Shown: positions 1 through 5,684 of the stretch, piece after piece
Numbering within the stretch: position 1 is the first letter of the stretch
Layout of the letters: every line of letters begins with the position of its first letter
From: an uncultured Clostridia bacterium
GTDB lineage: Bacteria; Bacillota; Clostridia; Christensenellales; UBA1242
Direction: 5' to 3'
DNA: 6,996 nucleotides
Assembly: GCA_944381225.1 (NCBI GenBank)
Contig: CALWKJ010000053.1
Span: 1 to 6,996, forward strand
The notes under the pieces: model-generated
What the model saw: the letters and a program-made list of their open reading frames with translations, nothing else
The model's database searches: none
Told to the model about the DNA's origin: nothing
Made by a program: the position numbers and the translations under genes

Positions 1-1
1 T

Positions 2-76
2 GCGGGAGTGGCTCAGTGGTAGAGCGTTGCCTTGCCAAGGCAAATGTCGCGAGTTCGAATCTCGTCTTCCGCTCCA
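2..76 (+). tRNA. tRNA-Gly (anticodon GCC)
   Basis: Full cloverleaf. The acceptor stem pairs 2-8 (GCGGGAG) with 66-72 (CTTCCGC), including one G-T wobble. The anticodon stem TTGCC/GGCAA encloses a 7-base loop with GCC at 34-36, and the T arm has a GTTCGAAT-type loop. The discriminator is T73 and CCA is encoded at 74-76. It is the first gene of a three-tRNA cluster. Its promoter would lie before the window. Confidence 0.96.
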
Positions 77-90
77 TTTTTTTTAAAAAT

Positions 91-165
91 GGTGCCATCG
101 CCAAGTGGTAAGGCCAAGGTCTGCAAAACCTTTACTCCCCAGTTCAAATCTGGGTGGCACCTCCA
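91..165 (+). tRNA. tRNA-Cys (anticodon GCA)
   Basis: The acceptor stem pairs GGTGCCA (91-97) with TGGCACC (155-161). The anticodon stem AAGGT/ACCTT holds GCA at 123-125, and the T stem is CCCAG/CTGGG. The discriminator is T162 and CCA is encoded at 163-165. It lies 14 bases after tRNA-Gly and 4 bases before tRNA-Leu, so the three are surely one transcript. Confidence 0.96.
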
Positions 166-169
166 TCTT

Positions 170-256
170 GCCGAGGTGGCGGAATAGGCAGACGCAAGGG
201 ACTTAAAATCCCTCGAGGGAAACTTCGTACCGGTTCAAGTCCGGTCCCCGGCACCA
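170..256 (+). tRNA. tRNA-Leu (anticodon TAA)
   Basis: Class II tRNA with a long variable arm (CGAG/TTCG stem near 214-227). The anticodon stem AGGGA/TCCCT holds TAA at 204-206, and the T stem is ACCGG/CCGGT. The discriminator is A253 and CCA is encoded at 254-256. The acceptor stem GCCGAGG (170-176) against CCCCGGC (246-252) has one A-C mismatch (A174/C248), where a T would give perfect pairing. It reads UUA and, by wobble, UUG, which are major Leu codons in this AT-rich genome. Confidence 0.95.
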
Positions 257-280
257 AGAGAACCCATTGTGGTTCTTTTA
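257..280 (+). terminator. Intrinsic terminator of the tRNA cluster
   Basis: Stem AGAACC (259-264) pairs with GGTTCT (271-276) around a 6-base loop, extended outward by G-T and A-T pairs and followed by a T-rich tail (TTTTATTTATTT). It begins directly after the CCA of tRNA-Leu. Confidence 0.75.
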
Positions 281-322
281 TTTATTTCAATAATTTACTA
301 TACTTATGGTTGTGTATTTTCT

Positions 323-350
323 TTTACAAAACATTAAAAACATGTATAAT
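323..350 (+). promoter_or_regulatory. Sigma-A-type promoter of fhs
   Basis: The -35 is TTTACA (323-328) and the -10 is a perfect TATAAT (345-350), with a 16-base spacer. The predicted transcript start near 357 would fall at the ribosome binding site GAGGTG (357-362), so the 5' leader would be very short. No riboswitch-sized leader fits between this promoter and the start codon. Confidence 0.6.
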
Positions 351-366
351 ATATTTGAGGTGAAAA

Positions 367-2016
367 ATGACAGATATTGAAATTGCAAGAAATACTAAAT
401 TATACAACATAAAAAAGATTGTAAAAAAATTAAAATACAAAGAAGAATTTATTCCATATGGGAAATATAAAGCAAAACTTCCCATTAAATATGGCAATAA
501 GCAAGGAAAACTAATTTTAGTTACTGCCATAAATCCAACAAAATACGGAATAGGTAAAACCACAGTTTCGATTGGACTTGCAGATGCTCTCAATTTAATT
601 GGGAAAAACTGCTGTTTAGCTCTAAGAGAACCATCATTGGGACCAGTTTTTGGAATTAAAGGTGGAGCAACTGGTGGAGGGTATAGTCAAATAGCTCCAA
701 TGGACGATATTAACTTGCATTTTAATGGTGATTTTCATGCAATTACTTCGGCAAATAATTTGCTGTGCAGTTTAATAGACAATCATATTTATCAAGGAAA
801 CGAACTTAATATTGATGAAAAACACATATTGTTTCACAGATGTCTAGACTTAAATGATAGAGCACTTAGAGAAGTGACAGTGGCTCAAGGCAGTGGAAAT
901 GGCGTAGAAAGAAAAGACTTTTTTACAATTACAGCAGCAAGCGAAATTATGGCAATTATGTGTCTTTCTAATGATTTTGATGAATTAAAAGAAAAGTTGG
1001 GAAATATCTCAGTGGCATATGATAAATTGGGCAAAGTTATTTATGCCAGGGATTTAAAAGCACAAGAAAGCATGGCAATTCTTTTAAAAGACGCGTTTAT
1101 GCCAAATCTTGTTCAAACTTTAAACCATACGCCGGCCATTGTTCATTGTGGACCTTTTGCAAATATTGCACACGGTTGTAATAGTATTGTTGCAACAAAA
1201 ATGGCGTTATCGTATTCTAATTATGTTGTTACAGAAGCTGGCTTTGGAGCTGATTTGGGTGCAGAAAAATTTTTTGATGTAAAGTGTAGAATGGCTAATT
1301 TAAAACCAGATGCAGTTGTTATAGTTGCAACAATTAAGGCTTTAAAATTGCATGGTGGAGTTGAAGAAAGTAATTTGGATAAAGAAAATGTGGAAGCAGT
1401 TATAAATGGTATGCAAAATTTGTTTGCTCACATTGACACTATTTATAATAAGTTTAAATTAAATCCAATTATAACATTAAATAAATACAGCACAGATACT
1501 CAAGACGAAATTAATGCTGTTATAAAAGAATTAGAAAAAATTTATGTAAAGTGCATAGTAAATGATGTTTGGGGAAAAGGTGGCGAAGGAGCAATTGAGC
1601 TTGCAAAGCAAGTTGTAAAAGTTTGCGACTTAAACAACAATTCATTTACGTATGTTTATGATTTAAATAGTTCTATAAAATCAAAAATCAACGCAGTAGC
1701 TAAAAATGTATATGGCGCTAAAGGCGTCAAATATACAGATGCTGCAGAGGAAACAATAAAAAAATTAAATAAATTGCATTTAAACAAATTGCCAATAGTT
1801 ATAGCAAAAACACAGTATAGTTTAAGTGATGATCCTAAATTAATAAATAGACCTAAAGATTTTTATATTACAGTAAGAGATTTAGAAGCTAAAACGGGGG
1901 CTGGCTTTATAGTTGTTTTGGCTGGTAAAATGTTGCTGATGCCAGGACTGAGCAAAGTTCCAAACGCAGTTAATATGAAAATAGACAAAAATTATATTAT
2001 TGATGGATTATTTTAA
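367..2016 (+). CDS. fhs: Formate--tetrahydrofolate ligase
   Basis: Cytoplasmic enzyme that makes 10-formyl-THF from formate, ATP and THF, feeding one-carbon units to purine synthesis and fMet-tRNA formylation. The 549 aa (family about 555) cover the whole fold. The P-loop is NPTKYGIGKTT (56-66), followed by LREPSLGP (86-93) and family signature 1, GIKGGATGGGY (96-106). Then come PMDDINLHFNGD (111-122), FANIAHGCNS (264-273), TEAGFGADLGAEKFFDVKCR (289-308), signature 2 VATIKALKLHGG (320-331) and KTQYSLSDD (481-489). It ends in the family-typical GLF. The ATG is set by GAGGTG five bases... upstream and no in-frame alternative is needed. The P-loop is unusual: most members have PTPAGEGKTT, here PTKYGIGKTT. 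It has its own promoter and no folate genes adjacent, so it looks monocistronic. Confidence 0.97.
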   Translation: MTDIEIARNTKLYNIKKIVKKLKYKEEFIPYGKYKAKLPIKYGNKQGKLILVTAINPTKYGIGKTTVSIGLADALNLIGKNCCLALREPSLGPVFGIKGGATGGGYSQIAPMDDINLHFNGDFHAITSANNLLCSLIDNHIYQGNELNIDEKHILFHRCLDLNDRALREVTVAQGSGNGVERKDFFTITAASEIMAIMCLSNDFDELKEKLGNISVAYDKLGKVIYARDLKAQESMAILLKDAFMPNLVQTLNHTPAIVHCGPFANIAHGCNSIVATKMALSYSNYVVTEAGFGADLGAEKFFDVKCRMANLKPDAVVIVATIKALKLHGGVEESNLDKENVEAVINGMQNLFAHIDTIYNKFKLNPIITLNKYSTDTQDEINAVIKELEKIYVKCIVNDVWGKGGEGAIELAKQVVKVCDLNNNSFTYVYDLNSSIKSKINAVAKNVYGAKGVKYTDAAEETIKKLNKLHLNKLPIVIAKTQYSLSDDPKLINRPKDFYITVRDLEAKTGAGFIVVLAGKMLLMPGLSKVPNAVNMKIDKNYIIDGLF

Positions 2017-2031
2017 AATTTTATAAAAAAT

Positions 2032-2060
2032 AAAACGCACAAAATGTTTTGTGCGTTTTT
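2032..2060. terminator. Bidirectional intrinsic terminator between fhs and the lipoprotein gene
   Basis: A perfect 13-base inverted repeat, AAAACGCACAAAA (2032-2044) against TTTTGTGCGTTTT (2047-2059), with a TG centre. It has T-runs on its 3' side in both orientations. It sits between two convergent genes that end at 2016 (+) and 2068 (-), so it can stop transcription from either side. Confidence 0.88.
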
Positions 2061-2067
2061 AATTTAA

Positions 2068-2817
2068 TTAAATTTGTTCTTGTTCTTGCTCTTGTTCTTG
2101 CTCTGGAACTTCAAAATTTGCGAACGAAAAACTTATATAAGCCTTACCATCAATGTTTTGAGGTAAATTTAATTCATAATCAACCGTAGTCAATTCATTT
2201 TCATTTAATTTTATTTCAATATAAGTTTGAGAACTGACGTCTATGGTTAAATTTTCATCTTCAACAATAGTATCGTATGAGTAAGTTAAGTTAACTTCAC
2301 AATATATTGTAGTATTTTTATTTAGAGCCATTGTAATATTTTCAATATCTAAAGTGTTTGCTTCGGTAATATCATTGTTTAAAACTTCTTTTAATGCGTT
2401 ATAAGAACTGCCAAGCTTTACGTTTGCTTTTACATTAGAAATATTTAATTCTGTTTCATAATCTTCTGTAATTGTTAGTTGCGTGGGCGAAACTAATTCC
2501 AAATCTGGACAAGTAAAAATTGCTGTATATGTTCCACTTGTATCTGCGTTTACTGTAAAATTGTATTCACTTTCATAAGATACAATAACATTTTCTTTCA
2601 TCCAAGCCATAAAAGATGAATTGTTTTTTGGAGTCGCAACAATTGAACATTCTTCTCCTTCTTCGTAAGTGTCAGAACCACTTGCGAATCCGTAATTTGA
2701 GTACCATACATTAACATTTACTGAATAACTTTGTGGTTTTTCATTACATGCCAAAAGTAGTGGGCACACAAAGGCAACAAGTATTGTACAAAGAACAAAT
2801 TTTAAATATTTTTTCAT
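2068..2817 (-). CDS. Putative lipoprotein with InlB-B/Flg_new-like repeat domain
   Basis: Probable surface lipoprotein of 249 aa, function unknown. MKKYLKF is followed by a hydrophobic stretch and the lipobox LLAC (21-24), with Cys24 the expected lipidation site. Residues 31-101 have the pattern of divergent InlB B-repeat domains: YEEGEECSIVATPKNNSSF, then a W, a beta-strand ending FTV and TYTAIF. The rest (about 105-235) is acidic, Thr/Asn/Leu-rich and predicted beta-strand. The protein ends in five Glu-Gln dipeptides plus Ile. I chose ATG 2817-2815 because AGGAG (2827-2823) lies 5 bases upstream. The longer TTG start at 2832 would add MLGVL before a standard signal peptide and would lie upstream of this SD. 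It is a single gene on the minus strand, convergent with fhs. No catalytic motif is visible. Confidence 0.8.
   Translation of the reverse strand: MKKYLKFVLCTILVAFVCPLLLACNEKPQSYSVNVNVWYSNYGFASGSDTYEEGEECSIVATPKNNSSFMAWMKENVIVSYESEYNFTVNADTSGTYTAIFTCPDLELVSPTQLTITEDYETELNISNVKANVKLGSSYNALKEVLNNDITEANTLDIENITMALNKNTTIYCEVNLTYSYDTIVEDENLTIDVSSQTYIEIKLNENELTTVDYELNLPQNIDGKAYISFSFANFEVPEQEQEQEQEQI
2074..2103 (-). repeat. Hexanucleotide tandem repeat coding for (Glu-Gln)5
   Basis: Five adjacent 6-base units, read on the plus strand as TTGTTC, TTGTTC, TTGCTC, TTGTTC, TTGCTC. On the minus strand they are GAR-CAA codons giving EQEQEQEQEQ just before the C-terminal Ile and stop. Unit length is a multiple of three, so copy changes would alter tail length without breaking the frame. 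Confidence 0.9.
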
Positions 2818-2833
2818 TAAAACTCCTAACAAT

Positions 2834-2862
2834 AATCTATCATTATTGCTTATTTATGTCAA
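2834..2862 (-). promoter_or_regulatory. Probable promoter of the lipoprotein gene
   Basis: On the minus strand a perfect TTGACA -35 lies at 2862-2857 and a weaker -10, TAGATT, at 2839-2834, with a 17-base spacer. The start would fall near 2827, at the edge of the AGGAG site, giving a leader of about ten bases. The -35 is convincing and the -10 is only moderate. Confidence 0.45.
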
Positions 2863-2914
2863 TTAATGTTTGCACAAAAACGCAATATATTACAAAAATT
2901 TAAAAATTATTCAT

Positions 2915-2942
2915 GAGTATTTTTTTTGCTGTTGCATAGAAT
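2915..2942 (+). promoter_or_regulatory. Possible sporulation-sigma (SigE/SigK-like) promoter of the ytxC-like gene
   Basis: GAGTATT (2915-2921) and CATAGAAT (2935-2942) resemble the SigE elements KMATATW and CATACAHT, with one mismatch each, but with a 13-base spacer instead of about 14. CATAGAATA also fits the SigK -10 pattern. There is no good SigA -35 for the alternative -10 TAGAAT (2937-2942). The predicted start is near 2949, shortly before GAGGAG (2955-2960). Confidence 0.35.
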
Positions 2943-2965
2943 ACATTGACTATTGAGGAGTAATT

Positions 2966-3727
2966 ATGTGGGAGTTTGGAATTTCTATAGATAAAAACAA
3001 AAAGTCTATAATTGAATTTGTATTTAAAAAAATGCAAGAATATGTTAAAACTTATGATGGTGTTGCAACTATGCAAGAATTTCCAAACAAAGTAAGTATA
3101 TTAATTGCTTGTAACGATTATGAAAAAAATAGAATGATTCTTCATTTGCAAGAATTGCTTAGTGAGTGTATATGCTATCATTATAAAAAAAATTTTTTAA
3201 TTAAAAACTTAAATATAAAAATTGGTGATGAAATGTCTAAAAAAGCCTTTATAACAGCGTTGCTTTTTTTTGACAAAGAAACAGATAAATATATTGTTAA
3301 TAAATATTTAAATATTGATAAAAAAATAGATATAGATGGTTTTTTTAATTTTAAATTGCAAACTTTAAAAAATAAATGGAAAGAGCTTATTGAGATAGCC
3401 AACAAAAACGACATTTATTTATATTCATATGAAACATTTTTAGAATTGGTAAAGTTTTTGGTTGACAATATTGAAACAAAAAGTGATGTTATAAATATAA
3501 TGTCAAGTGATGACACATACGACATTTATGATTTTAAATTTCAAAAAATTGAAAATATAGAAAATTATGACAATAAAGCTGAAAATCTTTTGGGGGCGTT
3601 AATTGCTTTGTGCCCAAAAAATATAAATATATACTGCAGTGAAATTTTACCAAACAACTTAAAAGATTTAATATGCAAACTATTTGAAAAAAGAGTTAGA
3701 TTTATTTCAAAAGCAACTTTAAATTAA
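2966..3727 (+). CDS. ytxC: YtxC-like putative sporulation protein
   Basis: 253 aa with no signal peptide or membrane segment, so probably cytoplasmic. The match is by pattern to the YtxC family: DGFFNFKL (124-131) corresponds to the family's DGFINFRL motif, FLELVKFLVD (158-167) to its LLKYFV-type helix, and ALIALCPKNINIY (211-223) to the TLITIAPKKI-type strand near the C-terminus. It ends with the usual LICKLFEKRVRFI-like segment. In B. subtilis ytxC lies upstream of thrS, near the infC operon, and here it also lies a little upstream of infC, which supports the call. The molecular function of YtxC is not established. The ATG is set by GAGGAG (2955-2960) 5 bases upstream. No terminator separates it from the next gene. 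It is very Lys/Ile/Asn-rich, as expected of the base composition. Confidence 0.68.
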   Translation: MWEFGISIDKNKKSIIEFVFKKMQEYVKTYDGVATMQEFPNKVSILIACNDYEKNRMILHLQELLSECICYHYKKNFLIKNLNIKIGDEMSKKAFITALLFFDKETDKYIVNKYLNIDKKIDIDGFFNFKLQTLKNKWKELIEIANKNDIYLYSYETFLELVKFLVDNIETKSDVINIMSSDDTYDIYDFKFQKIENIENYDNKAENLLGALIALCPKNINIYCSEILPNNLKDLICKLFEKRVRFISKATLN

Positions 3728-3739
3728 AAATATTTGGCA

Positions 3740-3768
3740 TTGACAATTATATATATGTATGTTATCAT
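3740..3768 (+). promoter_or_regulatory. Sigma-A-type promoter of the 183-aa gene
   Basis: A perfect TTGACA (3740-3745), a 17-base spacer and TATCAT (3763-3768, one mismatch). It lies just after the stop of the ytxC-like gene. It would let the next gene be expressed independently of upstream transcription. Confidence 0.7.
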
Positions 3769-3793
3769 ATAAACAATAGTAAGTGGGTGGTTT

Positions 3794-4345
3794 ATGAGAT
3801 ATATATATGATGAAGAATTAAATGTTTTGTGGGATGATTACAGCGATATAATGAATAGAGTAGGATTGGAATCAATGCTAACAAGTAGGTATTCTGAATT
3901 AAAAAATAAATTTGCTTTAAAATACAAGCAAGTTTATTATCAAGTTAAACTTGCAAATATGTGGAAACCTGAAAATGTAATGAAATATAATCTGCTAAAA
4001 TTAAGAAGACTTTTTGCAATTTGGCAGGAAAACAATATTATATTAATTGAAGGTGGAATAGAGTATTCAATTAATGATAAATACAAAAAATTTCCAAAAT
4101 ACAACAAACAAAATCCTATTGTTTATCCAACAGAAAAAACCATAAATAAATTTAGAGTAAAAGCTTTAGTTAAGTACGCAGAGGAAAATGGCTTTAAAGA
4201 TTTAAGGGCACTGAGAGGAAGTTTAATTAAAAATTTGGGATTAAGTAATGAAAGGGCAAATTTTTTAATAAAATTATATGCAAAAATGCAATCAAAGCGA
4301 GAACTAAATAATTATTCAGAACAAAGTGATTTTATTAACAAATAA
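3794..4345 (+). CDS. Hypothetical protein, 183 aa, basic, possible C-terminal helix-turn-helix
   Basis: I do not recognise this protein. It is Lys/Tyr/Asn-rich, clearly basic, and has no signal peptide or membrane helix. The N-terminal half (1-80) looks mostly helical with several aromatic residues (Y3, Y5, W13, Y16, W57, W77). A short loop/strand region (82-115) follows, then a helical C-terminal part (116-168). Inside it, DLRALRGSLIKNLGLSNERA (136-155) has the spacing of a helix-turn-helix, so nucleic-acid binding is possible but unproven. The ATG has GGGTGG (3785-3790) only 3 bases upstream, a tight but usable site. It has its own strong promoter and no terminator before the infC promoter. 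It occupies the place where thrS sits in B. subtilis but has no resemblance to ThrS. The confidence is for it being a real gene. Confidence 0.75.
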   Translation: MRYIYDEELNVLWDDYSDIMNRVGLESMLTSRYSELKNKFALKYKQVYYQVKLANMWKPENVMKYNLLKLRRLFAIWQENNIILIEGGIEYSINDKYKKFPKYNKQNPIVYPTEKTINKFRVKALVKYAEENGFKDLRALRGSLIKNLGLSNERANFLIKLYAKMQSKRELNNYSEQSDFINK

Positions 4346-4358
4346 TTATAAAATTTTG

Positions 4359-4387
4359 TTGACATAGGTAATTAAAAGTGGTATTAT
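4359..4387 (+). promoter_or_regulatory. Sigma-A promoter of the infC-rpmI-rplT operon
   Basis: A perfect TTGACA (4359-4364), a 17-base spacer and TATTAT (4382-4387, one mismatch). The transcript should start near 4394, leaving a leader of about 130 bases before infC. Confidence 0.85.
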
Positions 4388-4473
4388 GTGCAATGTAAAG
4401 CAGAAGAATGTCTTCTCACCAACCAAGTTTACTTAGGTTGAGTAAAACATTATAAATTAATATTGTTTTATTT

Positions 4474-4505
4474 GGGTGAAGACTGTGCTGTTTTCACTCA
4501 TTTTT
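4474..4505 (+). terminator. Regulatory terminator inside the infC leader
   Basis: Ten-pair stem GGGTGAAGAC (4474-4483) with GTTTTCACTC (4490-4499), including two G-U wobbles, around the loop TGTGCT. It is followed by ATTTTTATT. Its 5' arm is shared with the antiterminator, so only one of the two can form. It lies between the promoter and infC, as expected for conditional termination. Confidence 0.78.
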
Positions 4506-4509
4506 ATTC

Positions 4510-4517
4510 AAGGAGGA
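4510..4517 (+). promoter_or_regulatory. Strong Shine-Dalgarno that fixes the AUU start of infC
   Basis: AAGGAGGA with GGAGG ending at 4516, 8 bases before ATT 4525. It is the strongest ribosome binding site in the window and lies just beyond the leader terminator. The later in-frame GTG at 4570 has no comparable site. Confidence 0.85.
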
Positions 4518-4524
4518 TATAACT

Positions 4525-5034
4525 ATTTTTAAGGAACTTCTAATAAATGACCAAATAAACACAAACGAGGTGAGATTAATTGGTCAAAATGGCGAGCAAC
4601 ATGGAATTGTAAGTTTAAAAACTGCAATGGAAATTGCGTCTAATGCAGGATTGGATTTAGTATTAATGTCTAGTTCTTCAAATCCATATGTTTGCAAAAT
4701 TATGAATTATGGAAAATATAAATTTGACGCAATAAAAAAAGATAAAGAACTTAGAAAAAATCAAAAAATTTCAAATTTAAAAGAGATTCAACTTTCTTTG
4801 ACAATTGATACTCATGATATGGAAGTAAAAGCAAAACATGGAGCGAGATTTTTAAAAGACGGTGACAAAGTTAAGGTTGTATTAAGAATGAAAGGACGTC
4901 AACAAGCCTATGCTAAAAACGCAATTGAAGTTGTAAAATCTTTTTACAAAATGCTTGAAAGTCTTGGCACTTATGACAAAGAGCCAGAAATTGTTGGAAG
5001 GAATATTATAATGATTATATCACCTAAAAAATAA
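4525..5034 (+). CDS. infC: Translation initiation factor IF-3 (AUU start)
   Basis: Binds the 30S subunit, keeps subunits apart and checks start codon-initiator tRNA pairing. From ATT at 4525 the protein is 169 aa, the usual family size. The N-terminal domain opens with the conserved LLINDQINTNEVRLIGQNGE (5-24) and contains NPYVCKIMNYGKYKF (53-67). A Lys-rich linker (about 65-85) follows, then the C-terminal domain from KEIQLSLTIDTHDMEVKAKH (86-105) to EIVGRNIIMIISPKK. Starting at GTG 4570 would delete 15 conserved residues, and no ATG exists in frame upstream: the frame is closed by TGA at 4477. An AUU start is the known device by which IF3 represses its own translation in E. coli. It is the first gene of the operon with rpmI (18-base gap) and rplT. 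Confidence 0.95.
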   Translation: MFKELLINDQINTNEVRLIGQNGEQHGIVSLKTAMEIASNAGLDLVLMSSSSNPYVCKIMNYGKYKFDAIKKDKELRKNQKISNLKEIQLSLTIDTHDMEVKAKHGARFLKDGDKVKVVLRMKGRQQAYAKNAIEVVKSFYKMLESLGTYDKEPEIVGRNIIMIISPKK

Positions 5035-5052
5035 CTTATAAGGAGAAATAGT

Positions 5053-5247
5053 ATGCCAAAATTAAAATCACATAGTGGAGCAAAGAAAAGATTTAAAGTT
5101 AGTAAATCTGGGAATGTTAAATTTGCAAAGGCAAACAGAGGACATTTCTTAGCAAAAAAAGCACAAGGAAGAAAAAGAAAATTAAGAAAGGGCGGATATC
5201 TTTCTGGTAAACAAGCAGCAAATGTTAGAAAGATGATAAATGCATAA
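5053..5247 (+). CDS. rpmI: 50S ribosomal protein L35
   Basis: Small, very basic 64-aa protein of the large subunit. It starts MPKLKSHSGAKKRFKVSKSG, the family signature (MPK.K.H.GA.KRFK), and continues with GHFLAKKAQGRKRKLRK and a C-terminal KQAANVRKMINA. Length is normal for L35. AAGGAG (5040-5045) precedes the ATG by 7 bases. It is the middle gene of infC-rpmI-rplT, 10 bases before rplT, and the shared leader should set its expression. Confidence 0.97.
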   Translation: MPKLKSHSGAKKRFKVSKSGNVKFAKANRGHFLAKKAQGRKRKLRKGGYLSGKQAANVRKMINA

Positions 5248-5257
5248 GGAGTAATAT

Positions 5258-5608
5258 ATGAGAATTAAAAGATCGGTTAATGCTTTAAAGAAAAGAAGAG
5301 CTATATTAAAGCAAGCAAAAGGGTATAGAGGCTCAAAGTCAAAATTGTATAGAGTTGCACGTCAAGCAGTTATGAAAAGTGGACAATATGCTTATATTGG
5401 CAGAAAATTAAAGAAAAGAAATTTTCGTTCTTTGTGGATAACAAGAATAAATGCTGCATGCAGATTAAATGATATTTCATATAGTCAATTTATGCATGGC
5501 TTAAAAGTTTCTGGAATGAACTTAAACAGAAAAATTTTAGCTGGTATGGCAGTAAATGATGTTCAAGGTTTTGCATCCTTAGTTGAAACGGCAAAAAAAG
5601 CAATTTAA
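5258..5608 (+). CDS. rplT: 50S ribosomal protein L20
   Basis: 116 aa (family about 118). It binds 23S rRNA early in large-subunit assembly and is the known repressor of this operon in B. subtilis and E. coli. The N-terminal arm is the conserved basic RIKRSVNALKKRR, followed by AKGYRGSKSKLYRVARQAVM (20-39), the motif RNFRSLWITRINAACR, and a globular C-terminal domain with YSQFMHGLK and the LNRKILAGMAVND segment. Its SD, AAGGAG, overlaps the rpmI stop codon, so translation is coupled by proximity. It is the last operon gene and is followed by a terminator. Confidence 0.97.
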   Translation: MRIKRSVNALKKRRAILKQAKGYRGSKSKLYRVARQAVMKSGQYAYIGRKLKKRNFRSLWITRINAACRLNDISYSQFMHGLKVSGMNLNRKILAGMAVNDVQGFASLVETAKKAI

Positions 5609-5610
5609 TA

Positions 5611-5639
5611 AAAAACAAATCTAGCAGATTTGTTTTTTT
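5611..5639 (+). terminator. Terminator of the infC-rpmI-rplT operon
   Basis: Stem ACAAATCT (5615-5622) with AGATTTGT (5626-5633) around AGC. It is extended by A-T pairs (5611-5614 with 5634-5637) and ends in a run of seven T. It begins two bases after the rplT stop. Confidence 0.9.
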
Positions 5640-5656
5640 GTGTGTTGTTTAAAAGT

Positions 5657-5684
5657 TTGATTTTTAAGGTTTTATGTGTATAAT
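5657..5684 (+). promoter_or_regulatory. Promoter of the RNA methyltransferase-yebC pair
   Basis: The -35-like TTGATT (5657-5662), a 16-base spacer and a perfect TATAAT (5679-5684). Counting 6 to 7 bases on from the -10 puts the transcript start at about 5691, the A of the chosen ATG. Confidence 0.6.

Larger units (their letters stand above)
4394..4524 (+). promoter_or_regulatory. L20-type leader: attenuator controlling infC-rpmI-rplT
   Basis: Structured 5' leader with mutually exclusive folds. Hairpin 1 is AGAAGA (4402-4407) with TCTTCT (4411-4416). The antiterminator pairs GTCT and TCACC (4410-4413, 4416-4420) with GGTGAAGAC (4475-4483), leaving two bulged bases. It closes a junction with two inner hairpins: AACCAAG/CTTaGGTT (4421-4439) and TAAAACA/TGTTTTA (4443-4470). 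The same 3' strand is instead the 5' arm of the terminator at 4474-4505. In B. subtilis, L20 binds such an infC leader and promotes termination when it is in excess. Position ahead of infC-rpmI-rplT and the three-way-junction layout make this an L20 leader. That L20 is the ligand here is inferred. Confidence 0.82.

Noticed and set aside
154..363. 69-codon open frame on the plus strand
   Set aside because: It lies across the end of tRNA-Cys, all of tRNA-Leu, the terminator and the fhs promoter, and has no family resemblance or ribosome binding site.
2818..2832. TTG 2832 as start of the lipoprotein
   Set aside because: The AGGAG site lies downstream of this codon, 5 bases before ATG 2817, which gives a standard MKK signal peptide.
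3264..3271. Run of eight T inside the ytxC-like gene as a slippage site
   Set aside because: Such runs are common at this base composition, and the zero frame continues through family-like sequence.
3181..3414. Minus-strand open frame, and similar ones at 324-593 and 5672-5905
   Set aside because: These lie opposite well-supported genes, are Phe/Leu/Ser-rich as expected for the antisense of Lys-rich coding, and lack ribosome binding sites.
4394..4524. T-box or metabolite riboswitch in the leader before infC
   Set aside because: No T-box sequence or aminoacyl tRNA gene follows, and the pairings and downstream genes fit an L20-type leader.
4570..4572. GTG as start of infC
   Set aside because: It removes the conserved IF3 N-terminus (LLINDQINTNEV) and has no strong SD; ATT 4525 fits both.
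5676..5678. GTG as start of the SPOUT methyltransferase
   Set aside because: It lies just before and overlaps the -10 region, and adds residues (MYNIH) before the family-typical MITS. It stays possible only if a longer transcript reads through from rplT.
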